Assembly: GCA_028023455.1 (NCBI GenBank)
Contig: JAQFVV010006469.1
Location: 62,001-126,000, forward strand
Direction of reading: 5' to 3'
DNA from: Epiperipatus broadwayi
Lineage: Eukaryota; Onychophora; Udeonychophora; Euonychophora; Peripatidae
Length of the DNA stretch: 64,000 nucleotides
Shown: in pieces, positions 21,190 through 31,499 of the stretch
How positions within the stretch are numbered: the stretch's first letter is position 1
How the letters are laid out: each line of letters begins with the position of its first letter
Translations under genes and position numbers: made by a program
Notes under the pieces: generated by a model
What the model was told of the DNA's origin: nothing
The model's input: only the letters and a program-made list of their open reading frames with translations
Database searches by the model: none

Positions 21190-21925
21190 AATGATAATAA
21201 TAATAAACAACAGCAAACGACAAATCAATTTCACAACAATATACACCAATTAGAGACTGCACAGAAATTACATACATAGTAAAATTAAAAAGTAGAAAAA
21301 ATTACAGAAGAAATTTGGAAATGAAAAATAATAATCTAATGACCTTATTTTGTAACAAAAACAATATATATTTTATCATCCGGATTAAAATGATTAATAT
21401 CGTAAAACTTTTTTAAAAGTCATAATAGAAAATTTAAGAATAATAAATATAACTGAAGTCTTTGCTTTAAACTTTACGGAATTAAATAAAATATTTATCA
21501 TCAAATTTGGGGCAATCGCCTTGTTAATAATAATTTTATATAAAGATGTAAAAGGTATGAACTTTCATCTTAAGTACCACGTCGTATTCATTTAAACCTA
21601 TGCGACTATAAAATTGGAATGAAAGTTCCAACAACTTATCCCTATTAAACAGTAAAAAAAGTTAAAGATTTAATTTATATTCTGATAAGTGTTGTATTCA
21701 ATTTTATGAGTGTCAAAATAATAGATAACAATAGACTCAAGTTTATTAAAATATATTACTGAACTGTCAATCATATTGATTATCATCTATTGTTGTTATA
21801 CTATCCCGTAAGGTTATTATCAGATTAGTAGAGAAATACAATCTTTTATTCATTTGAAAATTTTACTCATCAGGATAGTGCAATGAAAATGAGAATTTAA
21901 GATACTATGATATGCATCATCATTA
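21190..21925. other. AT-rich DNA with retained CpG, no gene seen
   Basis: No ORF or known repeat is seen. CpGs persist around 21480-21620 (ttacgga, accacgtcgtattc, tgcgac). Confidence 0.5.
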
Positions 21926-22500
21926 TTGTCAATCAATATCAATCCACAGCAGATTAAAGGTCAATGTTAATACAATTTTTCTGATTATAGTTAGTCTTCT
22001 CTACATCACATAAGCAAGCTTTCCTTGCTTATCCTATTTTATTAATCTATTTGCAAGATTATTTCACCCACATATCTCATGTAATATCTTCCTGGATTGT
22101 TTACTATATCTTGGGATTCAATTTAAAGCTTCAATTGCCCACCTATTAGCATTTTTTCTAGCAACATGTTGAACCTAGCATCATTTGGTCTTAATTTTTT
22201 CAATGATATCAGTGACCTGTTTATTCTCTCACATATGTATTTCATTTTTTTGAACTTTTTTGTTACCTCTAACTTAAATCCATATTTTATTGAATAGACT
22301 GAAGTCTCTATATTGTTCTTCTATTAATTATCCAAGTATCAGATCCTTAAGTAAAAAAATGGTAAAACACATCAAAAAACTTCCTTTTCAAACACATTGA
22401 CATTTTCATTTAATACTAAGATATTTCCACCTAAAGTATCTCTGTAAAATTTAATTATATAATTATTTCCATCCATTATGTTTCCATCAGTGTAACTTAT
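21925..22500 (-). pseudogene. second copy of the RTE-type LINE, 3' part only
   Basis: This stretch parallels 22850-23410 closely. Examples are ttcttctattaattatccaa against ttctattaagtgtccaagt, and cttccttttcaaacacatt against ctttcttttcaaacacata. It therefore encodes the decayed C-terminal region of the same LINE family on the minus strand. Its 3' end at about 21910-21930 (atgcatcatcattattgtca) reads as attgataataatgatgatg-type repeats, like the main copy's end. Stops and indels are many. Confidence 0.8.
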
Positions 22501-22845
22501 ATAGGATATATAGTAAAAGAAGATGGAATGCTACCCTGTAGTTCACCCCCCCCTCCCATATTGCAATTATACAAAGTAGAAATCTTATTAAATTTGTCAA
22601 ATGGTTTTTTATCAGTGAATGATTTGAACCAATAAGTTTTAAAAAGTCTAATCTGTAAATCTATTGAAGAATAATATTATTATCCACTTATCAAAAGCCT
22701 TAGGTAAGTCGAAGTAAATAATATCTAAACTTTGTTTATCTTCTTTAGCATAAAAAATATGTTCAAAAACTGATGGGATTTGTCGTACTTGATCTATTTG
22801 GTAGATACCATGATGAAGTGAGATTTAATATTGAACAATTTTACT
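22500..22845 (-). pseudogene. LINE RT fragment of a different family
   Basis: Minus-strand translation gives YQIDQVRQIPSVFEHI, then LDIIYFDLPKAFDKW, matching RT motif A of Jockey/CR1-type LINEs ('vDvvY.DfsKAFDkV'). This lies between the two RTE copies and is unlike RTE sequence ('FVDYEKAFDS'). A GELQGSIPSSF-like stretch near 22540 may be the GVPQGS..GP.LF block. It is a short, decayed piece. Confidence 0.65.
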
Positions 22846-22852
22846 ATCATTA

Positions 22853-23536
22853 TCAACCATTATCAATCACTGCAGGATGAAGGTCTCCAAGTTTAATCCA
22901 TCTTCTCCGATCATTAGCTTCTCTTCTCCACATCACCCCTACACATTTTCTTATTTCATCCATCCATCTTACATGTGGTCTCCTTCTGGGTCTTTTACAA
23001 TCTCTTGGAATCCAGTTTAAAATTTCAATTGTCCATCTATTATCATCTCTTCTAGCAATATGTCCAGCCCAACTCCACTTCAGTCTTTTAATTTTTTCAA
23101 TGAGGTCAGTAACACCTGTTTGTTCTCTTACCCATACATTGCGTTTTCGATCTCTTCTTGTTACTCCCAACATACATCTCTCCATACTTCTTTGAGTGGT
23201 CTGAAGTCTCTGTATTGATCTTCTATTAAGTGTCCAAGTCTCAGATCCATAAGTAAGAACTGGTAAAACACATTTGTTAAAAACCTTTCTTTTCAAACAC
23301 ATAGGCATATTTCCTTTTAATATCAAGTTATTTCTACCAAAAGCACTCCAACCAAGTTTAATTCTATGATTAATTTCCTCTATTATGTGTCCATCTGTAT
23401 TAATAATCTGACCAAGGTATTTGTAACTCTTAACTTCTTCTAATTCATCATAATCAATCTTTATTTTCATATTTTGAGCAAATCGATTAAACATTACTTT
23501 AGTCTTTTTAACATTTATCTTTAGTCCTACTTTCAT
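22853..23536 (-). pseudogene. RTE LINE: C-terminal segment (third frame)
   Basis: The open frame begins at 23590, but the first 18 codons overlap the previous frame. The element's sequence enters at MKVGLKINVKKTKVMF. KSYKYLGQIINTDGHI, CVLPVLTYGSETWTL and WSWAGHIARRDDNRWTIEIL follow, then RPRRRPHVRWMDEIR and a final DRRRWIKLGDLHPAV, ending in a stop at 22853. These are the standard late-RT and C-terminal blocks of RTE-type LINEs. No stop interrupts the 228 codons. Confidence 0.92.
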
Positions 23537-24070
23537 CTGATAACTCCTGCAACATTTCCTGCAGCTCGGAAGCATTATTTGCAAAAACAACTACATCATC
23601 TGCGAAATCTAAATGACTTAAATAATCTCCATTTACTTTCACTCCTTTAGTTTCCCATTTTAATCCACAAAATACTTCTTGCAGTACTGCTGTAAAAAGT
23701 TTTGGAGATATGGAGTCACTTTGTCTTACACCTTTCTCAATGTTGACTTTCCCAGTATCATTATGTAATCTAATTGTTGCTGTTGCATTTTTATAAATAT
23801 TCTTTAAAATATGACAATATCCTGGATCTATACCTTGATGATCCAATGCTTTAATCACTGAAGAAATGTTTATAGAATCAAATGCCTTTTCATAATCTAC
23901 AAATCCAAAACATAATGACAACTCATATTCATTTGTCCTTTCTATAACTTCTCTCAATACTTGAATATGATCTATTGTACTAAAACCACTTTTAAATCCA
24001 GCTTGTTCTCTTGGTTGGTGAAAATCCAAGGTTCTCTGTAGACGAGTTGTAATTATCTTGGTAAAATTTT
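23528..24070 (-). pseudogene. RTE LINE: RT core (middle frame)
   Basis: This continues the RT after the first frameshift. The open frame spans 24128-23508, and its first 20 codons are out of phase with the element. It shows [27 protein letters not shown] (motif A), KGVRQSDSISPKLF (canonical GVRQGDtiSPKLF with Gly-to-Ser) and LDFADDVVVF (residues 173-182, both catalytic Asp residues present). The frame ends wrongly after LQELSDES, near 23528, where the next frame takes over. Confidence 0.92.
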
Positions 24071-25827
24071 TTATATAAAACTGATAAAAGGCTGATAGGT
24101 CTGTAATTTCTAATATCTTCTTTATCACCTTTTTTAAATATTAATATTATTACTGCATTCTTCCAATCATCCGGTACATCTTTATCATTTAGACATTTGG
24201 TATATAATTTTGCTAATATTTTTTCTGTTTCTTCACCTGCTTCTTTTAATATATCAATTATAATTTCATCATTACCTGGAGCCTTTACTTTTTTCGTACA
24301 TTTAATTGCATTTCTCACTTCTTCATTTAAAATTCTGGGCAATTCGGAAGATGTAATAGATATAGGAGGTACTTGTTCTTTATTACTATATAATTCTTGA
24401 TAAAAATCTTCTACCAATTTCATAATGTCATCCCTCTTTTTAGTAATAATTCCATCTTTTTTCCTTATTGCAGATATAAATTTCATACCAATACCAAAAT
24501 GTTGTTTTACATTCTTAAGACTTTTATTTTCTTCTACAGCTTTTCTTGCTAGTTCACAGTTATACTTTCTTATATCATTTTCAACTCTTTTCCGCACCAT
24601 TTTACAAAATTCGAGATATTCAATTCTTTTTAATGCATCATTCTTGTATATCTTCATATTCCTTCCTTTCTTCATAAGTTCTCTAGTCTCAGTAGAAATT
24701 TTATTAGTCAATTGCTGCTTTTTTCTACCAGCTATCTTTGTTGCAGTTTTTAAAAGTGTATCAGTTATTTTCATATTAATTTCATTCAAATCTGAATCAT
24801 GTTCAAAATCTACTAATACTTGAAACCGATTTGTAAGTTCTAATTTAAATTCATTAGAATGTTTCTGAAGATTAGGAATATCAACTGTAAATATAGTTTT
24901 TCTTAATAATTTTTGTCTCTCTAGTTTTACATTAACATGTATCTTACCCCTTACTAATCGATGATCACTTCCTGTGTTAAATTTATTAAGAACATTACAA
25001 TCTTGAAATATGTATTTCCTGTTAGTCAAAATATAATCCAATTCTGCTGTACCTTCATTTGGATGCTTCCATGTCCATTTCCTTCTAACATTTTTCTCAA
25101 AAAAAGAATTCATAATATAAAGTTTTTCCTTCTCTGCAAACTCCACAAGTCTATGTTCTCTCTCATTTCTATTACCATAACCAAAATTACCTACAACACT
25201 TTCATCTTTCATTTGTTTACCAATTCTAGCATTAAAATCTCCCATAACAATTTTAAAATGTTGTTTACTCTGATCAAAAGCCTTTTGTACATCCATATAA
25301 AAATCTTCTATTACTTCATCACTGTGAGAACTTGTTGGGGCATAAACCTGAATTATCTGCATTTGATATCTGCTATTAAGTTGTATAACTAATCTTGCCA
25401 CTCTGTCTGATACACCATCAATCTCCACAATATTGTTCTTCCACTTTTTATTTATAATGAATCCTACTCCACTTGTATTTCCAATATTTGTGCCTTTATA
25501 ATAGAGCATATGTCCACTTTTTAAATCAATTGTCTCTTCACCTTTTCTTCTAACTTCACAAAGTCCAATAATATCCCATTTAATATAAGAGAGTTCTTCT
25601 AATTCTTGCAATCTTCCTTCACTTGAAAGTGATCTGCAGTTGTAAGTACCTAAATAAAAAGTCGTCATCAAATGGCAGCCTGGGTCCGCCTCCAGGATAT
25701 TCTTAGCACCCTCCGCCTTCGGCCACCAACCGCTGCCTTGGTTGGTGACTTTACAGCCTCCTGGGATTAAGGGCCATGCTTTATTTTTGTCTGTCATAAT
25801 TGTATAATTGGGAAAAATCTTTATCAT
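23992..25827 (-). pseudogene. RTE LINE: endonuclease and N-terminal RT segment
   Basis: This frame has 611 codons. APE-type endonuclease residues are all visible: TYNC (Asn63), GLCEVRRKG (Glu91), QVYAPT (Tyr162), MGDFNARIG (Asp197, Asn199), ELDYIL (Asp264) and GSDHRLV (Asp288, His289). After a Lys-rich linker, [20 protein letters not shown] and YRPISLL (from residue 575) begin the RT fingers. The frame is lost near residue 586 (about 24070) and the last 25 codons are out of frame. The true protein start is uncertain. Met1 or the Met at residue 11 is possible, and [10 protein letters not shown] (residue 54) begins close to the endonuclease core. The endonuclease half looks intact, which is unusual in this window. 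Confidence 0.92.
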
Positions 25828-26061
25828 TTACACAAACATTCATTCTGCCTTATCAGGCACTGAGAAGAAAGACCATGGTGTTTCTTGATCTTAAACTCAG
25901 AGCTAAAAAGCCAATAAACTCACCAATAGTTTGAGTCTCATTTTTACCAATTTCAGAATTTTCAATGAAAGATCAAAACTATTCTGGATTAGTAGAGAGA
26001 TTAATTTCAACATTTTTTATGTTGATTTAAAATTTTATCCTTATAAATATTTCCCAATCTT

Positions 26062-26245
26062 AAAATCACTATAACATCACCATTTTCTATGCTTACACAA
26101 GCTGTTAAAATGGTAGCAAACTTTATACAGTAGCACCACCCAATTCAAGCCTTAGTGGCACTACTATATGGAGAATTTGTTTTTGTATTAATAGTTTGTG
26201 TAAGCATAGGGAATAGTGGTCATGTTATGTTATAGTGGTTTTATA
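26062..26245. mobile_element. foldback element, family F, short palindromic copy
   Basis: The left arm aatcactataacatcaccat continues through tatgcttacacaagctgtta and tggtagcaaactttatacag. The right arm is complementary and ends gtgtaagcatagggaatag, then ttatagtgg. The inner sequence tatacagtagcaccac matches the ends of the 56.6-kb copy. This copy shows the outer terminal inverted repeats best. Confidence 0.75.
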
Positions 26246-26370
26246 GCAATTCTGCCAATAGAATAATGGTGATTGTGGTTTTTAAAAAATCAAAGATGGC
26301 AAAATGTATATATAATTCAGATCTATAAAACTATACAAGTGAATGAGCTTGTATTGAAGATATTGTGTTT

Positions 26371-26625
26371 TCATCTTGAGTTCATTGCTCTATAGTTAAC
26401 TAAATAGATAAACGACAGCTACTAGATGATTGCATTAGATACTAAAATCTAGGTGCAGTACTCTCAGATCCCAGGCTTCCCACCAATGAAAGTCACAAGC
26501 TAGAAACTAATCAGGATGTTGGAAGAGTAGGCACTATATAGGGATTTTATGCACAAACCTTGCATCCATTGATTTTTAAGCCTTGTACTGGGTGACACTA
26601 TTGTATGGAGAATTTGCTATTGTAT
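26371..26625. mobile_element. foldback element, family F, partial copy
   Basis: This matches the middle and right half of the 56.6-57.1 kb copy: ctatagttaactaaatagat, attagatactaaaatctagg, gtgcagtactctcagatc, agaaactaatcaggatg and ttttatgcacaaaccttgc, ending tatggagaatttgc. It lies 130 bp from the shorter copy at 26.06-26.25 kb, so the two may be one rearranged element. Confidence 0.75.
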
Positions 26626-26639
26626 TTGCCAATCTTCTG

Positions 26640-28540
26640 TAGTAAATGAAATAATGATAATTAAAAATGATAGATGTGGTTAATTGCTATCAATTATATG
26701 GATAACATTTTACATATTTGTAAAATCAGTTTTTTTTTTCAGTTTTGACATGATTGTGATTAATTGACCCATAATCACATTAGTAATAAAATATTAAATA
26801 TACTCATTTTCAAAATTTAATATGAAAGATCACACCTAATTATGGAACCTTGGCTTTACTGCTCTAACATTCATGTTCAATTAATCTAATCTGAAACTGT
26901 GAAAGTCCATAAACTGTAGATTGTACCCTGTGTGATTTAGTGCAGTATCAGACTCTAGACCATATGGTCTTTGGATTTATTTTATTTCTGGCACATCTGA
27001 CATTCAAATTTTTATGAACTTTTAAGCAATAAACCTATTGGATTGGTTAATAATAGATAATGGGTATTTAGTTGCCATTTAGGTTTGTTTTAAATATATA
27101 TCTTACCATACAATGATCAGCTTGAGTGATATATATCTAAATAAAATAAATAATACTAAGTATATAGTAATAATTTGTCCAAAAGTTAAGAGACATGAAA
27201 GCATCTATGTGACAAAATTATTACAATTCTATTAAAATGACAATTTTTTTGTTTTACTTTTATCAATGAGAATCACTCTATATCTTTTGAATCCATTATT
27301 CTCATGACTATGTTCATTTAAAACAAGCAATGAGTACAAGAGTAAAGTATATAAGAATATTAAGTAACCTGAGTATACAACCAATTATAAAAAAAGAATA
27401 AGGGTCAAGAAATTTTACAAATTATAGATAATATAAATCTGTTTCTTCATACTGTTTCTGCAAATACACAAATTAATCAAAATGATATAATCAAAGTTAA
27501 GAAATGAAGTAAAATTAAATGTATTATGACATTACACTTTTTCTTCTACATGCAACATATCTTTATGTGAGGATTTTTTGTTGTGATTATCTTCAATATG
27601 TATTCATTAAAAAAATATTTTGATTTTTTTTAAAAAATCACTATAATGAAAATCAAAATGTTTTTTAAAAAACAACTGCCATTTTTAATCGCAGCCATCT
27701 TACAGATTGATACCAAACATAGGATAGTGATTTCATGAAGAGAATATTATTGAAAGCCAAAATGATATTCATGACAAAAAGTTATAGTATAGTACAATAT
27801 TATATATATAATTGACCCTTACTTACACAATTAAAACATATTTTTTTAAATTTTTATCAACTATTCTTGGCGATATGTACTTTAATTTATGATAAATCCA
27901 AGTAAATAAGATTTTCATTGTAAATATCAAAAAAGAAAAAAAAAAATAGAAGTTTCATTCACTATAATAAGTAACGAAATGCATTAATAAGAAATTTTAA
28001 AATCTGTACATAAGCTAAAATGTATGCAATCAATTTTTGTCAAAAAATTTTTTAAATGCTAATTTTACTGAGACAAAAAAGATGTCATCATAAATCTAAA
28101 TTAGTTTGCTAAAAAAAAGGGGGAAATTGTTTCATATATTACACATTTAATAATAAATTTTATACACTAAATAGTAATAAGCACAAGTTGGAAATATTAT
28201 TTGTTTATTTTTACTGACTACTGTTATAATTTGTTCTTATTATAACCAGAATAATGGTGGTTTTCCTCATGAATGTAAAAAAATATGGACAAAAAAAATT
28301 GCATAAAATGTATTCAGTGCAAACTTTGGTCAAACAAATTTTAAAATGTAAATATTCAAAAATAGTTTTTATTTGGCTCATTTTAAGCAAATGATTTTGT
28401 ATCTATAGAAATTATAATTGCCAATAGTGAAAAAACTTAATACTAAAGCAATATCAACATAAAAAAATTAAAAACGTTTACATTATTAAACTACAGCAAA
28501 CAGCAGTATATCTTTTATTTAATTATAATTATATTTGTGT
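26640..28540. other. AT-rich DNA, no gene seen
   Basis: There is no ORF, RNA gene or clear repeat. A/T palindromes such as ttttttttaaaaaatc occur near 27625 and 27660. CpG is almost absent. Confidence 0.5.
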
Positions 28541-29024
28541 AAAAGCACATTAAGTAATTATAAAATAAAGTACAAAAACATTCAAATGCATATTATGAGG
28601 AAACAAGGGTGAACCTGTCCATAATACTAGCACAACACAACTAATATAACTGCAAAAAGAAGCAATGAATACTGTTCAATATTTTTGGAGCATGAACTGC
28701 AGTCAGGCCACAAATTTGATCTTTCTAAAGCAGATATTGTGGATTCTGAAAGAGATGACAGAAAAAGAAAGTTTAAGGAGGCAAGGATTATAGCCAAAGA
28801 CAAATATGCATCAAATAAAAAAGAAGCTAGTATCCCTTTATCTAAAAAATGGCCTCTAACAACATTTATATAGATTTGGATAAAAACAATTTAATGCAAA
28901 TCTGACAATAAGCAAATACAGATAATATTAAACTTTAACTAAATTGATTAATAATGCTTTGATTATAATATTCAAAGTATCAAAAGTGCTTAACTAGAAT
29001 AAAGAAATTTAAACCAATGTAAAT
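28540..29024 (+). repeat. PLE-B upstream pseudo-LTR with GIY-YIG C-terminal trace
   Basis: Codons 28685-28873 read MEHELQSGHKFDLSKADIVD, then SERDDRKRKFKEARIIAKD. This corresponds to the PLE C-terminus ('.LeH....GH.fd......sE...RKRk..EA..I'). It is only the truncated 3' part of an element. Confidence 0.8.
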
Positions 29025-29365
29025 CTTTTCTATTTAAATGTTTAAACATTTATTAATTTATTATAATTAATACAAAAAAAGAGGTAAAAGTAATCTTTAG
29101 AATTATGTATTTTTATTTTATATATTAATGAAATAAAATGGACATTATAAAGTTATGCTCAAAATCTCCATAGATTTAACCAAAAAATAGGAACACATTT
29201 GTTTTTTTAGGAAATGCTTTCAATTAAAGATTTATCCTAATTGTCATATAAACCTAGATCTATTTATCAATGAGAGAAGATGATTAAAAAGCTTTAAAAG
29301 GTATTATTGAAGTCAGTGATTAAGAGCCATAATGGAGCATTAAAGCTAATAAAAGGAAAAATTGA

Positions 29366-30600
29366 ATGGCTTTGGATTACGTGGGACCAGAAAGTATAGA
29401 CAAAAAATACACTCAGATTTTATTTAAGTTAAAAAGCAAATACATAAAATTGAAATTCTTGGCTGAAAAACAGAACTGTAAGTTTAATATAATGGAGGAT
29501 GATAAAAATTGGGTCGACTTATCTAATTGCAAAATTCTGGAAGTTATGAGTAAAACATTAAATTGCAGTTCTAGGTTAGTAGGAGGAGAATGGAAAAAGC
29601 CAAAGATGGAAATAACAGCTGATTGAGTCAAAATATGAGAATGACCCTGGGCAAAAAAAGATCGTAGAACAAATTTCCATTGTGTTGAGATATCTTCCAA
29701 AATCAAGCAATAACTTCTGGGTCCAAAACATAAATGGAAGCCAGAATTATATTAATGAGAAAAACCTGGTTTGCTTGAAAGAGGACAAAGATCATCGGCT
29801 AGGGATATTAAAGAGGGAGAATTTTAATGAAAAACTAAACAAGAAAATTTGTAGCTTAAAATTTATAGAAATGAAGGTTTACAATTTAAAATATAAAAAC
29901 GACAAATTTATTTTGTTGATACTGAGGAAACACAGGCAAAGCTTTTACAAACTCAGAATATATCAAAATTTATCTGTCAGCTACCATAGTGCCTAGATCC
30001 CTAGAATCTTTGCAAATATAAAGTTTCACAAAGAGAGTTTTCCCACTTAGGCTGATAATTAACCTACAATGCCACAAAAATCATTGCATTCTGATTTATT
30101 GAAGATCTGGTTTTTGGATTATATCCAATAGAATCATCTTACAATTTTGTCAATAAAATAATAAATCTGAAAATAGACAACTAGAAGTTTTTTTTTTAGA
30201 AGTGAAAGAGTTATATGAGTCTGTTCCTTATACAAAGTCAATAGATGTGATAGACAAAATGTTGCAACAGAATAACTACAATATTCATAAAAATGTGTTT
30301 ATAATAAAAACAAATGGATTAGTGAAGATATTCTAGCAACAACTAATAATAAACTTTATAAAATGAATCATGGGTGGTCAATGAAGCTGCCATTTGGTGG
30401 GGTTATTTGCAGACTATTTCTATCTAAAATTGAAAAATTAATTTTATTGAAATTCGAATTACTTCCCCAAAAAATTATATTCAATATATATGGATGACAC
30501 TCTGTGCAGATGAAGAAATTATAACTAAAATTCAGCAACAATTAGCACAGAAGTCTTTCTTAATTTGGATGATTGAGAAAGAAGATAAAAATTAAAATAC
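29366..30600 (+). pseudogene. PLE-B N-terminal and RT region (remnant)
   Basis: Open pieces lie at 29366-29626 and 29682-29996. The second has NLVCLKEDKDHRLGILKREN, matching the PLE 'NLviTKADKGN..VIMdk..Y' block. From 30000 the frame reads PRIFANIKFHKESFPT, the 'PRiYGLPKiHK...PLRP' block. Around 30350-30440, NNKLYKMNHGWSMKLPFGGV, then ICRLFLSKIE, equals the 'N..Y.Q..G..MGSPlg...A.iFl...E' block. An NIYG.H/DDT-like trace near 30480-30500 may be the catalytic box, disrupted by a frameshift. The stops show it is inactive. Confidence 0.8.
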
Positions 30601-30999
30601 TTTAAACTACAAAATGGCTATAAAGCCCATGAATAATGGAGGAATAATCCTTGATCATTAACTTCCATGGCCAATATGAAGATCTGAGAGGTTTTCTCCA
30701 CAGAAAGGTAAAATTATGCAAATTTGAAGCAGATCAGAGAAATGATGTAGATATGTACATCCAAGATCTATATTGGACTATAATTTAAAGAAAATTAATG
30801 CCACAATAAAAAAATCCTACAACCAAATCAAGAATCTGGCACAACCTCGCTCCAATGGGGAAAATTTGACTAGCCTCCCTTATGTTTCAAGGATCATGCC
30901 AAAATTAAGGAACATATGTGCAGATAAATATAAAATAAGTTTTCAATTGCCTTCTTCATTAAACAAGCTGTTGAACCTAAATATAAGATAACTAGGGAG

Positions 31000-31493
31000 G
31001 CTGCACACCAAATAATTTATAAAGTGCAAAAATATTAATGGCTCAAATGCATATTATGGGAAAACAAGGGTAAACCTGTCCACAAGAATGGCATGGCATA
31101 ATTATTTATATAACGGAAAAAAGAAGCAATGATCGCTCTTCAATATTCCTGGAGCATGAGCTGCAGTCAGGCCATAAATTTGATTTCTCTAAACCAGATA
31201 TTGTAAGTTATGAGAGAGATGGCAGAATAAGAAAGTTTTAAGGAGGCATGGACTATAGTCAAATACAAATACACATTAAATAGAAAAGAACCTAGCATTT
31301 CTCTATCTAAAAAATGGCCTCTCTAGCAATATTTAGATAGATTTGGATAAAACCAATAAATTTAATTTTATGCAAATCTGACAAACAAATATAGATAATA
31401 TCAAATTTTAGCTAAATTGATTCATAAAGCTATGATTGTGATACTCAAAGTATTAAAAGCACTTAGCTAAATAAAGAAATTTAAACCAATGTA
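31000..31493 (+). repeat. PLE-B downstream pseudo-LTR with GIY-YIG C-terminal trace
   Basis: The coding trace near 31142-31240 reads IFLEHELQSGHKFDFSK, followed by ERDGRIRKF and a stop. It parallels the upstream repeat with substitutions and a few indels. The element ends near gaaatttaaaccaatgtaag. Confidence 0.8.
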
Positions 31494-31499
31494 AGTAAA

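Larger units (their letters stand above)
22845..25860 (-). mobile_element. near full-length RTE-type LINE with two frameshifts
   Basis: This is the best-preserved autonomous element in the window, about 3 kb on the minus strand. It encodes an APE endonuclease followed by an RT and a C-terminal domain in one conceptual ORF, of the kind annotated in databases as craniofacial development protein 2-like or endonuclease-reverse transcriptase. One frame runs 25827-~24070, the second ~24068-~23528 and the third ~23536-22853, so only two small indels break it. There is no internal stop within each piece. The 3' end has gataatggttgataatgata-like sequence, consistent with RTE tails. Confidence 0.92.
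28540..31493 (+). mobile_element. Penelope-like element PLE-B in pseudo-LTR arrangement
   Basis: Direct repeats at about 28540-29024 and 31000-31493 share long stretches such as gcatattatg, caaatttgat/taaatttgat, aaaaaatggcctct and aaagaaatttaaaccaatgt. They enclose a PLE body with N-terminal, fingers and RT traces in the same orientation. This repeats the architecture of PLE-A with a different, related family. Confidence 0.82.

Noticed and set aside
24197-25392. Three plus-strand open frames of 67-143 codons
   Set aside because: They are shadows of the well-supported RTE LINE coding sequence on the minus strand.
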